Assembly (NCBI GenBank): GCA_036852015.1
Contig: JAANDG010000049.1
Span: forward strand, 1-64,000
Length of the DNA stretch: 64,000 nt
Direction of reading: 5' to 3'
Origin: Pelodera strongyloides
Lineage: Eukaryota > Nematoda > Chromadorea > Rhabditida > Rhabditidae
Positions within the stretch are counted from its first letter, which is position 1. The number at the start of each line of letters is the position of its first letter. Position numbers and translations under genes: made by a program. Shown here piece by piece: positions 33,401 through 45,439 of the stretch. The notes beneath the pieces are model-generated. The model was given only the letters and a program-made list of their open reading frames with translations, searched no databases and was not told the DNA's origin.

Positions 33401-36400
33401 TGACCACACCAAAATAAACAAAAGATGAAATCTAACCTTTCTTGTCAAATGAAAATGACGCCTTTTTCTTCATGCTCGATTTCAACGGTCGCACGCTTCG
33501 GGTGGACGCCTGCAAAAGGGATTATATTCTGCGCATCAAATTTATAATTTATTTGAAAAGTCATGTCTAGATTTTAGGTATAACCGTATCTTCACAAGAA
33601 ATTGGAAGAAAGAAATGTCACCTTATTCGCGATATTCTTCAAAGGAGTAAGTCTGTTCTTGTCCATTAATTCCACAAAGCAGATTGTCTGTGGTGTTATG
33701 AGAAGCTGAACAAAACACAAATAAAAATATTCAATACAACGCCATCACCCAAACAAAAACAACGAACTGCCGTTCAATAGACGAGTACGCATAATATTTC
33801 ACAATGTTTCAAAAACACCATAACTTCTCTTTTGATTTCTAGCGAAAGTGCCACGGACAAAATGAACTTTAAGATGTTATGACAAGGAAGTAATTCTATT
33901 AAATTCAAAGAAGTAATTTTATTCAATCACACTCCGCGACAGTTTAGTTTAGATTTACAGAGAACACCCCCAGCTAATAATAAATAAATGAAAACTATCA
34001 AATATCACACATAAAAAATACAGTTGGTAAATTAAAAAATATCAGTATTTATAACAAAAAAAAATAGATCCAAAGACAGGACTCACGTGCACGGATCTGC
34101 TCTGCTCCAATTCAAAACGTTGCCTGAGACTGCGCATCAGTTCGGAATCCATATCTTCAAGAGTTTGCATACCTTGACGGAGAACCTAAAACATAACGAA
34201 CTGAGCATTCACCTTATTACACCAAATTACAAAAAAATCCCTAGGGCATAGCAATAAGAACATGTTTCATAAAGTCTCGGGTTTTCCGAAGTTTGGCCAC
34301 GCTTCCAAAAAGACATGTTTCAAAAACAGCATAACTACGGTTTCAAATGTACATTCCAATGGTGCTACTTTTTTGTATTCACGACAGGATGACACCGATT
34401 GTTTTGTAAGCTCACTGCCTCCAAAAACATCGTACAATTTGGCTAAAAAGCAAACCGCAAAAAAAGTAATAATGGTACAGTAAACAAACCTGATTCATGA
34501 CATCGATAACTTTGGGCAGTGTTGTTTTCACTTGTTGATTTAGTGCATCGAAATCACGAAAACGGGCATTCACTTCTTCGCCCTGGAATTAGAAATATAA
34601 AGATTAACAATTGTCCGAGTTCGTTTCACTGTTTGTGAGTGGAAAAAAATGTCACGAAACTAGAGCATATCACCGAGACCGACTGACCGAAAATGACATA
34701 TATAAATTACTATAAATTACGGAAACAGTGTAAATCGTATCGCGATTGCATCAATCTATGGCAATCAGGTAATCTCAACTGGAGTAAAATCTTGGTACAA
34801 ACCCTGCTCATAAGCAAAGATTGTAAATAACCGTAACTCACACTCTTATTCGCGTTCTTTGCCGCTTCATAATCCATCAATTTGTCATTTCTCTTTGTGA
34901 CCAATTTCTTCGGAATCACACGTATCGCCTTCAAACAGTCGTCCTTGACTCTGGAAAATAAGTGGAAACTTATTGATCAGCAATAGCACAACCTATCGAT
35001 CGCTCAACGTTTTTTGAACATCGCGTTCTGTAAATACATACAATGTGAAACATAGTGCTCTTCTCTAATACAATAGAAAAAAACACTGATGTGACCAATG
35101 GATACTAAAGTTATACAGCTTCACCAATACACATTCGTTCACTAGAATTTGCTTTCCGGTAAGGTTTCATTACCGACAATATAAGAACTTCATAAAACAA
35201 ATGAAAACTGAAAACCAAAAACCTACTTGTAATTCGTTTCTTTGACAAAATCCTGTAGAATATCGAAGAATGGCTTCAGTTGAACCATTGCTGCCTTCTC
35301 TGGCATGCGTGAAGCATCTGAAATTTTTTTTTCAAAAAGCTACGTTCCCCCACAAAGAATAAAAAACGAGTGCAATATCTACGTTTCTGCTAGAAATTAA
35401 ATGAGTGAAAACAAGGGAAATAAACTCACTTGGCGCCACGATGAGCACTTCTATCTGACGTTTCATATCGTGATGCAACCTCTTCTGATATATCACCAGC
35501 TGATAATTGAAGCGGACCAATCTCCGCTCGCATTGGTCCAGTTCACTAATCAATGCGTCGAAATCACTGTCTCGCGTCTGCAAACGAACTGCTCAATCCT
35601 TAGCAATATTAGCGTGTTAGGTGTTACTATGGCGTGGCACACACCTTTGTCGCAACGTTTTTGTCTCTGGACCTGTACTGATGCGCAGACCGTTGTAAAG
35701 TAATACCTTTATGCAATATGACAATTTGGTAGCATGTAGAGAGAAAGCAGGTGCATGTGCATAACTCAGATCTCTTAAACTCACCAAATGAATGATTCCA
35801 AAGGCGCTTCCCATTCGATACTTGAATCGATTACTCTTCTTCACCACAGAATGCACAGACAACCGAGACAACTTCTGAGTCAGTGTGGCACTCTGCTCCT
35901 CGCTGTACTTTCGGGCTAAATGGAAGAGAAACATCACGTGAGATAAATATAATACAAGCAGTACGATATTAAGCAATTAAAATCGTTCGAAAGACTGTAT
36001 CCGATACCGATTTGTACTATTGACGCAACTCATGAACTCAAAAATGTGCAATCAATGAAACATAGGGGACGTATAAACTTGACAGAAGTCCACTGAAATG
36101 AAAGAAGGCTGCACCTAAATAAGTTAAATAAGTTAAATAGTTAACCAAACAAAGCCAAAACGGGAAGCGATTTCTGGACGACAAGTGACACAGAAAGCGA
36201 CACTGTGACAGCACAAGCCAAACAATAAGGGGTGATAACTGATATAGTAAATTACAAAGTGGTACCCAACTGAAAATACGGCAAGCGATGAAAAGCCCAT
36301 AATACAAAAGGAAATAGCGCGCATGAAACATGAACGTGAACAGAGAAGGAAATAATAGTTGTATACTATACAACAAGGCAATCTCACTATACAAATTCCA

Positions 36401-39400
36401 CAACTCTTCGCGCAGCTGATCGGGGGCAATAGTGGAAACTGCTGAACCACCCACGTTAGACGACGTTATCATATTATCATGAAATAAAAAGAAGGACTAC
36501 ATTTACATATTAAATTGATCAAGCAAGAGAATTGCGACACAGAAAACAAACGAAGCTGCTACAAAATGTACAAAACACCACCTCAGCAGTTACCAATACA
36601 GTAGTTGTACTATAGTACTATCCAACAGCCAACTCACAAAAGTCAAACAACACACGTAAACCACATGGTACCTGGGTAGAGTGTGGCGTGCTACTAGCTA
36701 ATAAGTAACAACAGCCATACATCGGGCAAGACCAAGACAGAGGGAGGGAGCGTTTGGGAGAACAGACAGACGAGGCAATTAGTTATTGGACTCAAGTCTC
36801 AGGACTGGAATCTTGTAGACTGCTATGGTAAAAAAGTACATATATAAATTAGCATAAAACTGCGAAAACCAGTAACAGTACACAAGAATCCAGAATAAAT
36901 CACATCTTACTTACAGGAAATGAAGTGAGAAATGTGAGAATAAAACAAAGTAAATTACTCACATAGCAGAATTTCCGCCTGTGGTGAAGTGACCGTTTGG
37001 AACACTAAACAGCGAGTTAAGCACACGTGCTTGCATATTCTGATTTATCATTATCGAATGAATTTTCTATCAACAAAACTTTTTTTTTGATAATTCATTT
37101 GCATATTATAAAAAGTGCAGGAAAAGTGCAGCTCATAATAGGCAATAACATTAACCCCCCAACATATCTAAGCTCTACAGCTCCAGGTCCAGACATAACA
37201 TAAAAATATCACTACTCAGACATAGACAGTTAAGTTATACTGGAAAAATATTAGCGCTCCCAACAATTCCCCAATTTCTACTAAAGCGACAAGTATACTA
37301 TACGTATACTATGGATGGGCAACATTCAGTGAACTCTGTGAGGATTAAGTTTAAATACAATCAATAAAAAGAAAATCAAAGGTACGTACAAAACTCTCCC
37401 AGTCTCCCATAAACTTCATGCATATTAACTTACCAAGTAAAAAAACACACACTGACAACTCGAAGCATGCAATACACGCACCAAAACCCATTCAAGATAC
37501 CATTCAATGTAGAGCACAAAAAGAAAACACAATATATCAATTCAATAAGTCAATCGGTCTTAAATTAAATCATTAAATTCCAATCCAATTCAAAGTTTCC
37601 ACGCAGGGTTCGCGACCAAAAAGACACTCCTTAATCCTTAATCTCCAATCGAGAAAACTAAAACTTACTAAGTTCCTTTCTCCGTTTGCTTTCGTTCATC
37701 TTCTGTCCAAGGTTACTCATCTGTTTCATTCCTTCCAGAAGTTTCGGATGATCAGGGTGGCTTACAGCAGTGTGCTAAAAATTATTATTTCTTATCTTAA
37801 TCTTCGATCTTATATCTTATGTTCGCGGGTGCGCAGCGCACCCCCAGACAGCCGCGTTCGGCCACTCTTTTTGGTGCAATGCGCGGTTGGCGACGAGTAC
37901 GAATACGTTTCACAAGTTTGGTATAGGTATAACAAATTAAATAATATCTAATAATAATAATTATTATTATTATTAATAATAAATAAATTACCTTAATGAG
38001 TTCAGACAGGAAGAGAGGATATTTGAGTGCCCTGTGCACAGGCCTTCCCACTGCCGTCGGGACATCAAAACAATTGCTGCCGTACGATCGCATCGAAGTC
38101 AGGATTTCACTCAAAGCCGCCTGCATTTTCTTGTCCACTTTCTAAAACAAAACGTTTAGCATATCAAGGATTACTTTAGCTTAATCGATACCAGGGTATA
38201 CATTCCGTAAATGGAGTTGTTTGGAGGTGGTTTTTTTTAACTTAGCGATAGGCCGCTTTAATAAAACACCATGTTTCGGTCAAATATATTCATCTCGAAT
38301 TGTTTCCGGAGGCGGAGGTGGTTCGTGCCTGTTTTCACGCACCAACCTGTATCCCTGATCGATACCCAACGCAACAAGTAACACAAAGCAGATTCGACGC
38401 GTGGCATCATCTCTCAGAATCAATTATAGGAGTAATCAAGGCAACACGGGTCAGTCGATATCACACTCCGTGAATAAACTTACATTTTCGACGATGGCGT
38501 TAATCTGCTCAATATTTCTGAAGAAATATCCATAGGCTTGGGCGAACATCTTTTGAAAATTCAGGAAGACCTCTCCAACACACTGGTTATTAATCGTTTT
38601 ATCTGAAAGGAATACTTTTAATTTTAATCGACGACAGAGAACCCAGCTGCATATCATTATCATAACAGTGAAAAAATATGATGATTATTGATCTCCCACT
38701 TTCTTCATCTAATAATAAGCACGGTGTTTATGCTACAGAGTAAAAAAAGCCTCACACACTGTTCTTTAGTTACTAGCACAGAAGTGCAGCAAAATACCCT
38801 TTCTATTTCAGTTTTCGAACATTCGTCATTTTTTTCCAGAACACATAACATAACAAACCCAAACCGATTAACGAAACAAAGAAACACAACACAACATACC
38901 CTTTTCAATCTTCAGTGTGTCGGCAAGTAGCAACGAAAGTTCCACCAGTGAAGGTATTCCACTACACAACACACGTTTGTACTTGTCGGGCAATTTTGAG
39001 GAATGAGTCACGGCCTGAAATTAAACAAAATGATCACAAATTACAACTCGCAGTAATCTAATACAGAAAATTATTTTTAAATTTCAACTTGCTTCAATTA
39101 AAATAGAGACGTTGAAGAGTTGTAGACAATAGTCAAGTCTTCAATAATCACAGTACGACTACGACCGTACACTCGAGTTTACATTACCACATAATAACAC
39201 AACTAACCTTCTCAAATGCAGTCATATCTGTACAGAAAGCCTGTTCAGTCGCAATCAGTTCATCGAGAACCTTATTCCGTTCTGCCACGTTCGTTACAGA
39301 ACCAACGGACACAGTCGATGATACAGTATCAGGCGGTGCCTATAAGTGATGTTATCAGATTAATGGACATCAGGGTATAAATTTCGTGCGTAAATGGGGG

Positions 39401-42400
39401 TGGTCGGAGGTGGTTTCTTTAGCTTAGTGATAGACCGTTTTAATAAAACACCATGTTTCAGTCAAATATACTAGTTTTGAATTGCTTCCGGAGGTGGTCA
39501 AAACCAATCCGGAGGTGGTTTGTGCGTGTTTTCACGCAGCAACCTGTACCCCCGATGCAGAGCGTTGCTAAATGACCATACTTATACTCGTATTCGCTTC
39601 ACACTGAAAACAAAGCGAAAACACCATCGCATCACCACCACCACGAAACAATGCAAGGAAGAAAATTATAATTAAAAGGAAACTTACGGAGGGAGTAGAA
39701 TCTGCAAACGCAGCCCAAGATTTCTCGGGACTTTCTGGTGTCACTTGGGCACTTTTCGGCGGAGGAGGCCGAGCTGGAGGAGCTTTTTTCTCCTGAAGGT
39801 TAAAAATATTCATTTCACGACTTCAATATTGAATGGGACACGAAATAAGACTATCCGGCACCTTCAAAAGTTCAACATCCATTCAAAATCAAAATTCCAA
39901 TAAAAAGATGCCGAGTTGAGATACAAATATAAATACGTAAACCCAAACAAGAATCATCTCTTCCAGCATACCTCCATTTTGGCAAGATCCCAATCCTCAA
40001 ACTTGGCCCAGGAACCTGAAACAATTGTATACATTTACAATGCTACAAACATCAGTAGATGAAATAAACCACAATCTACAAAATTAGCATGTACAACTGT
40101 ACAACTACAACAAAACAACAACACACAAACGCAATACAAGGCAACAATTATATTAACGTCATTCAACGAAGCCAAAATACCCATAATTATATAATGAAAA
40201 TAAAACAAAGGACAACCCACCAGATGGAGTCGTCGCAGCATTAACCGCTGAGGGAAATATGGTCGTGCTCGCATTCCACTAAAAAAAACATACACATCTT
40301 GGAATAATTTCCGGTTATAATTTACTTGTCAGGCTGATTTTCGATTTAAACGAAATATAATCGAATCCGAATTCGATTCTGTTTCTAGTTATAACAAACT
40401 TGCATTTTTTACATGGTTTACAAGAAAATATGAGACGAATTAAAGTCCACTTCTAATTTGCTTAAGAGCATAGAAGCGAAAATTTGTGTGACAGGTATAG
40501 TAGCCCAAAAAATCGAAAACTCAAACTTACCGTGTTAGTGGAAGCGATTGTGGTATCCTGGCCAATCTCATCTACTCCATCGTCCAGGTAGAAATCGAGG
40601 AAAGAAATTGGCACGATTCCCACTCTTTCTGAATTCGGATCACGGCACTGAGCCCATTCTGAGTCCACCTGAAAAAAAGCGGAGATATATACAAAATACA
40701 AAGTATAAACACGCAAAACCAAATAACAAAGAATATTATAAGATAAAAGTATATCCCTCTGATGGCTAACTAGGCAATCAATGCGCCCGAAATACCTCAG
40801 CCGGACTGATCCCAACTCCCAACTATGCATTCAAATTTCTCAAGCTGAACATTCATGTCAAGACACACAACTCTCGATTTTCACACACTACAGATGTTTA
40901 CAATTATTAGTAGTCCCTAGTTATGATCAAGACCAACCAGAATAAAAAGCACGAATAGCAACCTTGAAAACCCCCACATACCAGTCTTATAACACGAATG
41001 CAGTCGCCAGCCTGTAGTGTGAGCTCGTCAACCTCACGGCCTACGAACGGATGTTTCACAGTGGCCACACTGAAAACAATCACACAGTAAAAACTATTAC
41101 ACACCGCCTCACGAATCTCATAAGTTTGATCTCCGCATCGCAGCCACACTTTTTGAAACCTGACAGTCACCGCACTGAGCTAATTACAATGTCGCTGATA
41201 GTATGTGCGTTTCAAATACAGTTCTTGAAACATTGATATTTACTTGAAAAGGGAATGGTGCCAATTCAAGAAAAGCACGAAAATGGTGCGACGGCGGGAG
41301 ACACAGGCCAAGTGTAAATGAAGTTAAACAAACAAAACGGTAACGGACGATTGACGTGAGGCGTTCTATACTCACGTTACAACATGAGCAACAAAAGGAA
41401 TTCAAAGCAAACCAGAGCAAAATCATAATACGGTTCAAATATTCGAAATTTCGAAAAACAAATTTTAATAAAAGTAATGAACGCACCCGATTCCCTCGTC
41501 TGTTCCAGGTGCTCCAATTGAACTATTCCTTGACGACGATTCGCCAGGAAGATCAACAATAATCTGGAATACACAATTCATATTCCTATTATTAAAAGTC
41601 ACGCAGCAGTTGAAACCCTGGCGGCGAACCGATATCCTAATAAAATAACATACACATACACATCAGGAGCGGCCGAAGGCCGCGACGACTCGAGCTCCAG
41701 GAGCCAGGCGCGCGATATCGCGCCTATCGAGGTTTACGAGATAAAAGAGAATAAATTACCTGAACATAACTGGCGGGAAATATTCCAATCTTTCCATCCA
41801 ATTCCCCTTCGAACCAATCAGCATCGATCCGCTTTCGTAGTTTCACTAATTGATCAGGCACGAAACTCAACTCATTTTGGAATTCACCCCTGAAAGCAGC
41901 AAACAATGAGTTTACATCGAAGTCTCAAAGTGTCACATGGGCACGTTTACCTATAATTATTTTACAATACAAAAATAATGCTCAACTATCTGACTTACTG
42001 GAAAGGAAATTCCACGCGGGCGTAAGGTCCAACCGTGTCGTTTTGGCTCACTGCACTACGAGCACTGATCTAAAAAAATGGATAGTAGGAATTATAGTGT
42101 ACTTGCCTCTTTGCCATGCCGGGTACACAAACAACATGAAAAAAATTATCGCATGCATTTATTTTAGACATATGTTTACGAGACATTAACTAAATTACAA
42201 AAAATCCTACCGTAGGGATTGACGGCGCACTTCGGGCAGAATTAACCTCCACTGGCTCTGATGGCGTGTGAGAGTCGACTACCGGAACACCCTACAATAA
42301 ACAAAATATTAGGGCGGGTTTGGGATTCTCTTTCCAAAAGGTTCTCATGCAAATTTATCGTTCGGGATGGACATTTTGGAAAGGTTCTGCTAGGAGAAAG

Positions 42401-43557
42401 CAAAAAATATAAATTTGTATTTTTCCACGCTAAATCATACTGTTTTTTTTTTTTGCTTTCTCCACGCATTAGAAAGTTTCCAAAATGTCCATCCCGAACG
42501 ACGAATTTGCGTGAGAACCTTTCGGAAAGCGCATCCCGAACGCGCCCTACGCCCTTAGAATACGGGAATGATTTAAGTTTATGTACAGAACATAAGTAAA
42601 CAGTGTATACATACTATCAAAACATAGTAACAATCAAATCATCACGCACCGGTAATTTTTTCACATAAGTATTGGGAAAAATTCCCGGAGCACCAAGTCG
42701 TTTTCCAGCATCACTTGTAATGACACCAAACGACCAATTTGCATCAACTTCTCTGAAAATAGGTTTTTAACAAATTCTATGTAAAAAAAGCCTACGTGTT
42801 TTAACTCTAAAAAGGGTAAAGTGAGTTCTGATTCAAGCCAAACCAAAAAAAAAGTTCTGCATAAATTGCAAACATTCATTCAAGATTCAAAACGCACTTT
42901 TCCACAGTGATTAACTGATTGTCGTCAAAGCTCAAATCTCCACTTTCTTGTCCTTCAAATGCGGCAATAGAAACAACCAACGACTCGGAAACGGATCTGC
43001 AAATTCGTATTTAGTGAGAGTTGAGAATAAAATATTATATTTTATGATGAACTTATTAGCGACTCGATGTTTCACGATGACAGGGAACTATATTACATGA
43101 ACTGACTTATCTAAATCTAGGTGCTACAGCCAGTGTTGAATGCGACTAATGCGAAGCATGATAAGTTACAGATTGCATCAAATTCGTTAATTGAAAAATG
43201 ATAGTTGATAATAGATAACTATAGTAAATAATAGTAAGGTGAATAATAATACCTCAATGTTAGATTGAGCCGGTTTGCAAGTATTCGTGGACACCGTCCC
43301 ATGGCTCCATCCAATGTTTCGATCTTGTGCCTAAGGAAAGGAAGCAATTCTTTTTATAAACGTTTTGTATTTATGCGAATAAGAACAATTTAATAGATAA
43401 AACAGTAAACGAAAACAAAGTTCAACATGAAATGGACTAACCAATCGGGTCCATCTTCTCCAACTATCTTGACGATCTGATCCTGAGCGAGGGAAACCGA
43501 TGTTTGTGGATCAGAGAAACCGTTAGTAATTCGGGCCCATGGCGAGGCGGCGACCAT
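27412..43557 (-). CDS. Tuba/DNMBP-like SH3-DH-BAR-SH3 scaffold, Rho-family GEF, 43 exons
   Basis: Scaffold linking dynamin/actin regulators to Cdc42 activation at membranes, by homology to DNMBP (Tuba). Phase-consistent exons sum to 4353 nt, 1450 residues. Order: SH3-1 (about 3-65), SH3-2 (65-132), SH3-3 (160-226), SH3-4 (252-327), Pro-rich (361-396), DH (397-617), BAR (643-894), degenerate SH3-5 (about 1005-1075), low-complexity tail with endocytic-type motifs, SH3-6 (1388-1450). This is the vertebrate DNMBP order. The ATG is at 43557; a trans-splice-like acceptor ends at 43582, 24 bases upstream. The stop is TAG at 27414-27412. No frame break was found. Introns hold Tourist-like, palindromic and GC-rich elements. 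Assignment to DNMBP rather than another SH3-GEF rests on the DH-BAR combination. Confidence 0.9.
28697..28866. repeat. TTAAAGCG palindrome with a different core (170 bp)
   Basis: TTAAAGCGAAATGCTAGCC at the left and GGCTAGCATTTCGCTTTAA at the right; nearly perfect foldback throughout (TTTGTACGATTG near the centre). Ends 14 bases upstream of a Tuba-like exon acceptor. Confidence 0.85.
29465..29929. repeat. Long TTAAAGGGA palindrome (465 bp), family shared with 47326
   Basis: TTAAAGGGATGGGCTCACTG at the left and AGTGAGCCCATCCCTTTAA at the right. The arms are almost perfect for about 200 bases each. Lies in a Tuba-like intron. Confidence 0.9.
33622..36441 (-). other. Tuba-like BAR domain, with a possible facultative exon at its start
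   Basis: Exons 35915-35785 (SRKYSEEQSATLTQKLSRLS), 35577-35430, 35317-35227, 34950-34842, 34582-34490, 34185-34087 and 33705-33622. They form a long amphipathic helical stretch rich in K/R/E, with the RFNYQLVIYQKRLHHDMKRQ helix and DKLMDYEAAKNANKS, the latter close to the KRxxKLLDYD..r pattern of BAR helix 2. An upstream exon 36441-36367 (start TIAPDQLREELWNLYSEIAL) also has usable acceptor and donor and starts and ends in phase 1, so it can be included or skipped without changing frame. Confidence 0.82.
38189..38360. repeat. Interspersed repeat with CAGGGTATA ends, copy 1
   Basis: CCAGGGTATACATTCCGTAA at one end and CAACCTGTATCCCTGAT at the other, with TTTAATAAAACACCATGTTT inside. The same order occurs at 39369-39557. 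Confidence 0.7.
39369..39557. repeat. Interspersed repeat with CAGGGTATA ends, copy 2
   Basis: Same layout as 38189-38360, including GGAGGTGG motifs, in the neighbouring Tuba-like intron; similarity of roughly four bases in five by eye. Confidence 0.7.
41663..41735. repeat. Cluster of short GC hairpins
   Basis: CGGCCGAAGGCCG, GGAGCCAGG and GGCGCGCGATATCGCGCC in tandem, in a Tuba-like intron 25 bases past a donor; shares CGGCCGAAGGCCG with 15505-15560. Confidence 0.6.
42312..42547. repeat. Tourist-like MITE, copy 2
   Basis: Begins GGGCGGGTTTGGGATTCTCT after TTA and ends CATCCCGAACGCGCCC before TAC. Inner arms TCGTTCGGGATGGACATTTT and its inverse are nearly perfect. Related to 26337-26516 by its outer ends. 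Confidence 0.7.
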
Positions 43558-44630
43558 ATCTCATCAGGCCTTATGGATATTCTACAATAGGTGACAATGC
43601 TTAATGCTAAATCGTAAACATGCGAACGGTTCATGATAAAAAAAATTATAAAACAGTTATATCATTTAAAAAACGATTTTAGACCAATTGTAAGTGAAAT
43701 TGAGCGTCGCACTCTGTGTGTTTAGGGAATTAAGCAACGTGGAGCTAATCAAAAAGCGTATAAGCCGCGCACGAAAAAAGATAATGACTGGTTTGAGTAG
43801 GTGTATTTCGGTCTGGCGGGTCTGGCAGAAAAGAATGAGGAACTATAATTTGAAAGTAACCCATAAATAAAAAATAGAAAAGTATCGTTCTAAATTGGAG
43901 AACAGACATAGCGTTACGCAGTCAAATTCAGTAGAAATCGATGGCATTGCAATGCGCACAAACGTAATCTTTTTGTGATGTTTTCATTCTCCGTCTCTAG
44001 CCAATGCACACTCTCTCACCAGTGATATCTGTTCTCTCCACGAGGTCTTTTTTCCCTTTATGTGGACTATGAAGAAGGTTGCATGAACACGAGAGAAGAA
44101 GTGTATGAAATCTACAAATCTAATAAATTCAGAACATTCGAGTAATGCAGCGCCAATTAACCAGAGGAGAGGGCAGTGTCCAGACTGGAGCACAACCACA
44201 ATTTGGCATTAAATGGGTCGAAGCAAGAAAAAAGTATAAACGAAATATTCCTCGTCTCAGGGCAAGATGGGCAAGGTTGCGGGCCCAACTCTTATCAAGC
44301 GAGACTGTGTCGGTGATACACCCCTATTTTTGACCAGTGCAGCAAGGGTGACGGATTTTACCGTGGCGCACCCCGATATTGGGCCTCGCCCGTGCCCTTG
44401 ATATGATGATTTTACCGTGGTGCACCCCGATATTGGGCCTCGCCCGCACCCGTGATATGGCATCTCAAACCGTCTACGCCTCTCCATATCTAACCGCTCC
44501 AGCTGTCTTTCACTTCTGCAGCTTTCTCAACCTTCATTCAAATCAGTGGTATTTCTCCAATTACAGTTCTCTGTACCCCCACATGGCATGGTGCACACCA
44601 TTTCGTGCCATATTCACAGAAACCGGGAAA
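43558..44630. other. Region upstream of the Tuba-like gene
   Basis: Holds the 5' untranslated segment from the acceptor at 43582 and a 54-bp tandem repeat (44354-44461). No gene recognised. Confidence 0.5.
44354..44461. repeat. 54-bp tandem repeat, two copies
   Basis: GATTTTACCGTGGCGCACCC followed by CGATATTGGGCCTCGCCCG, repeated once with two or three changes. Confidence 0.75.
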
Positions 44631-45439
44631 ATTTAATATTCTTTATTACATATAGACAAAAAATAATCACAGCAACAACAAAAATAGCATATTCGTCGAC
44701 GGATGATGGGCCGGCCGCGAATCCAAAATTGTAATCCTTCCCAACGGTAGGATACCGACCCTAAAGCAGAAGTAAATATGAGGAAATCCGGTGCCAAAAT
44801 AAATACATTAGCAGTTGTAGTTTCGAATCGCACAATATAGTTTGTATACAGCAAACAGAAGTATTATGTCAATTTCCTAAAAATTTAACTAGGGCTTACG
44901 AAACGCATACACCGCGTATGACTAGTGGACCAGCGTAGAATGTAGACTAAAATGAAGCGCAATTGTAAAGCTTGTACGAACCTTCTACATCATGGATGAA
45001 GCATAAATTCCGGGTGATAAATTCCAGGTACAAGGAACGTCCCGAACGTAGCTCGTGTTTGCTTCCGCCCCTACAATGATACTTGCAGAATAGTATAATA
45101 ATACAAGTATTTCCATTACATTTTCAATAATCAAGCACTATTAAAATATACATACCTTCCGAGATTGGTCTGACCTCTGACCACATTGAATTCACAGACA
45201 GCATCAGCATTCCCTTCTCATACGTGTACTCCGCATCTTCGCCTCATATTCAGTTCGTTTTCGAGGTTCCTCGCTCGTTCTCGGATGGAGTGGCTAAAAC
45301 TTAAGAATGAGAGGAAACTACAGAGCCACTCCCGTAAGTATCTCTTTTCAAATACCTAAACTAGTTACCTTTCCGTTTGTTTCGGTTTTGTCAAAAGTGT
45401 TGTCTAATAGATAAAGCATTCTTCCGCTGGTACATGCAC
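44631..45439 (-). pseudogene. Coding-like fragments, possibly a decayed CUB-like membrane protein gene
   Basis: Minus-strand pieces look coding but do not join in one frame. 45439-45369 reads ACTSGRMLYLLDNTFDKTET between an acceptor and a GTAACT donor. About 45235-45148 reads GEDAEYTYEKGMLMLSVNSM, preceded by in-frame stops. 45073-44986 reads GGSKHELRSGRSLYLEFITR in a different phase. The last piece, starting at 44761, reads YPTVGKDYNFGFAAGPSSVD, then EYAIFVVAVIIFCLYVIKN, a clear membrane segment, and a stop. LRSGRSLYLEF recalls CUB domains. Successive pieces are off by one base at the predicted junctions, which suggests decay, though an unrecognised splice pattern or a sequence error is possible. 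The family is not firmly recognised. Confidence 0.35.

Larger units (their letters stand above)
27412..33509 (-). other. Tuba-like C-terminal part: degenerate SH3-5, endocytic-motif tail, SH3-6
   Basis: Exons 33509-33437, 33175-33134, 32668-32553 (Thr-rich), 32287-32187, 32027-31973, 31854-31763, 31416-31220, 30956-30840, 30578-30432, 30146-29962, 29235-29157, 28682-28606, 28338-28297, 28054-27896, 27743-27674, 27530-27412. SH3-5 is built from VYACVSEWPASVE, MLIVRPGDAVLAV and GLWFCYNGYYNGLLPSGIL; the segment before GLLPSG is atypical. The tail has DLLDDLLPP, SLFDDIPS, SFFDESPLEMM and SNPFAS: acidic-hydrophobic clusters and an NPF tripeptide (an EH-domain ligand). SH3-6 is canonical, MVVAEFDFTPVGENQLMLREG through WVWVKRPNGENGYVPAAYV. 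Confidence 0.82.
36963..40278 (-). other. Tuba-like Pro-rich linker and DH (RhoGEF) domain
   Basis: Exons 40278-40221, 40015-39972 and 39792-39688 encode a linker with WAKFEDWDLAKME and the proline cluster APPARPPPPKS. The DH domain follows in 39339-39208 (ERNKVLDELIATEQAFCTDM, conserved region 1), 39014-38900, 38602-38484, 38141-37992, 37774-37669 and 37004-36963. The core helix reads VGRPVHRALKYPLFLSELIK, matching the QR..RYPLLL.EL.K signature, then SNLGQKMNESKRRKEL. Catalytic exchange on a Rho-family GTPase is inferred from the family. As in Tuba, no PH domain follows; a BAR domain does. Confidence 0.88.
40531..43557 (-). other. Tuba-like N-terminal SH3 domains 1-4
   Basis: Minus-strand exons: 43557-43442 and 43330-43253 (SH3-1, weakest: GEDGPDWHKIETLDGAMGRC); 42996-42898 and 42752-42650 (SH3-2: ANWSFGVI...PGIFPNTYV); 42291-42211 (linker); 42069-41999 and 41889-41760 (SH3-3: ADWFEGELDGKIGIFPASYV); 41563-41487 (Ser-rich linker); 41069-40982 and 40668-40531 (SH3-4: DELTLQAGDCIRVI, then SEWAQC...VGIVPISFL). 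Each SH3 shows the ALYDF-like strand, the W of the ligand groove and the GxxPxxYV end in varying degrees. In vertebrate Tuba these N-terminal SH3s bind dynamin; that function is inferred only. Confidence 0.85.

Noticed and set aside
24358..43557. Operon of the Tuba-like gene and TRM112
   Set aside because: Same strand, but 1.86 kb apart, far longer than the roughly 100-base spacing typical of nematode operons.
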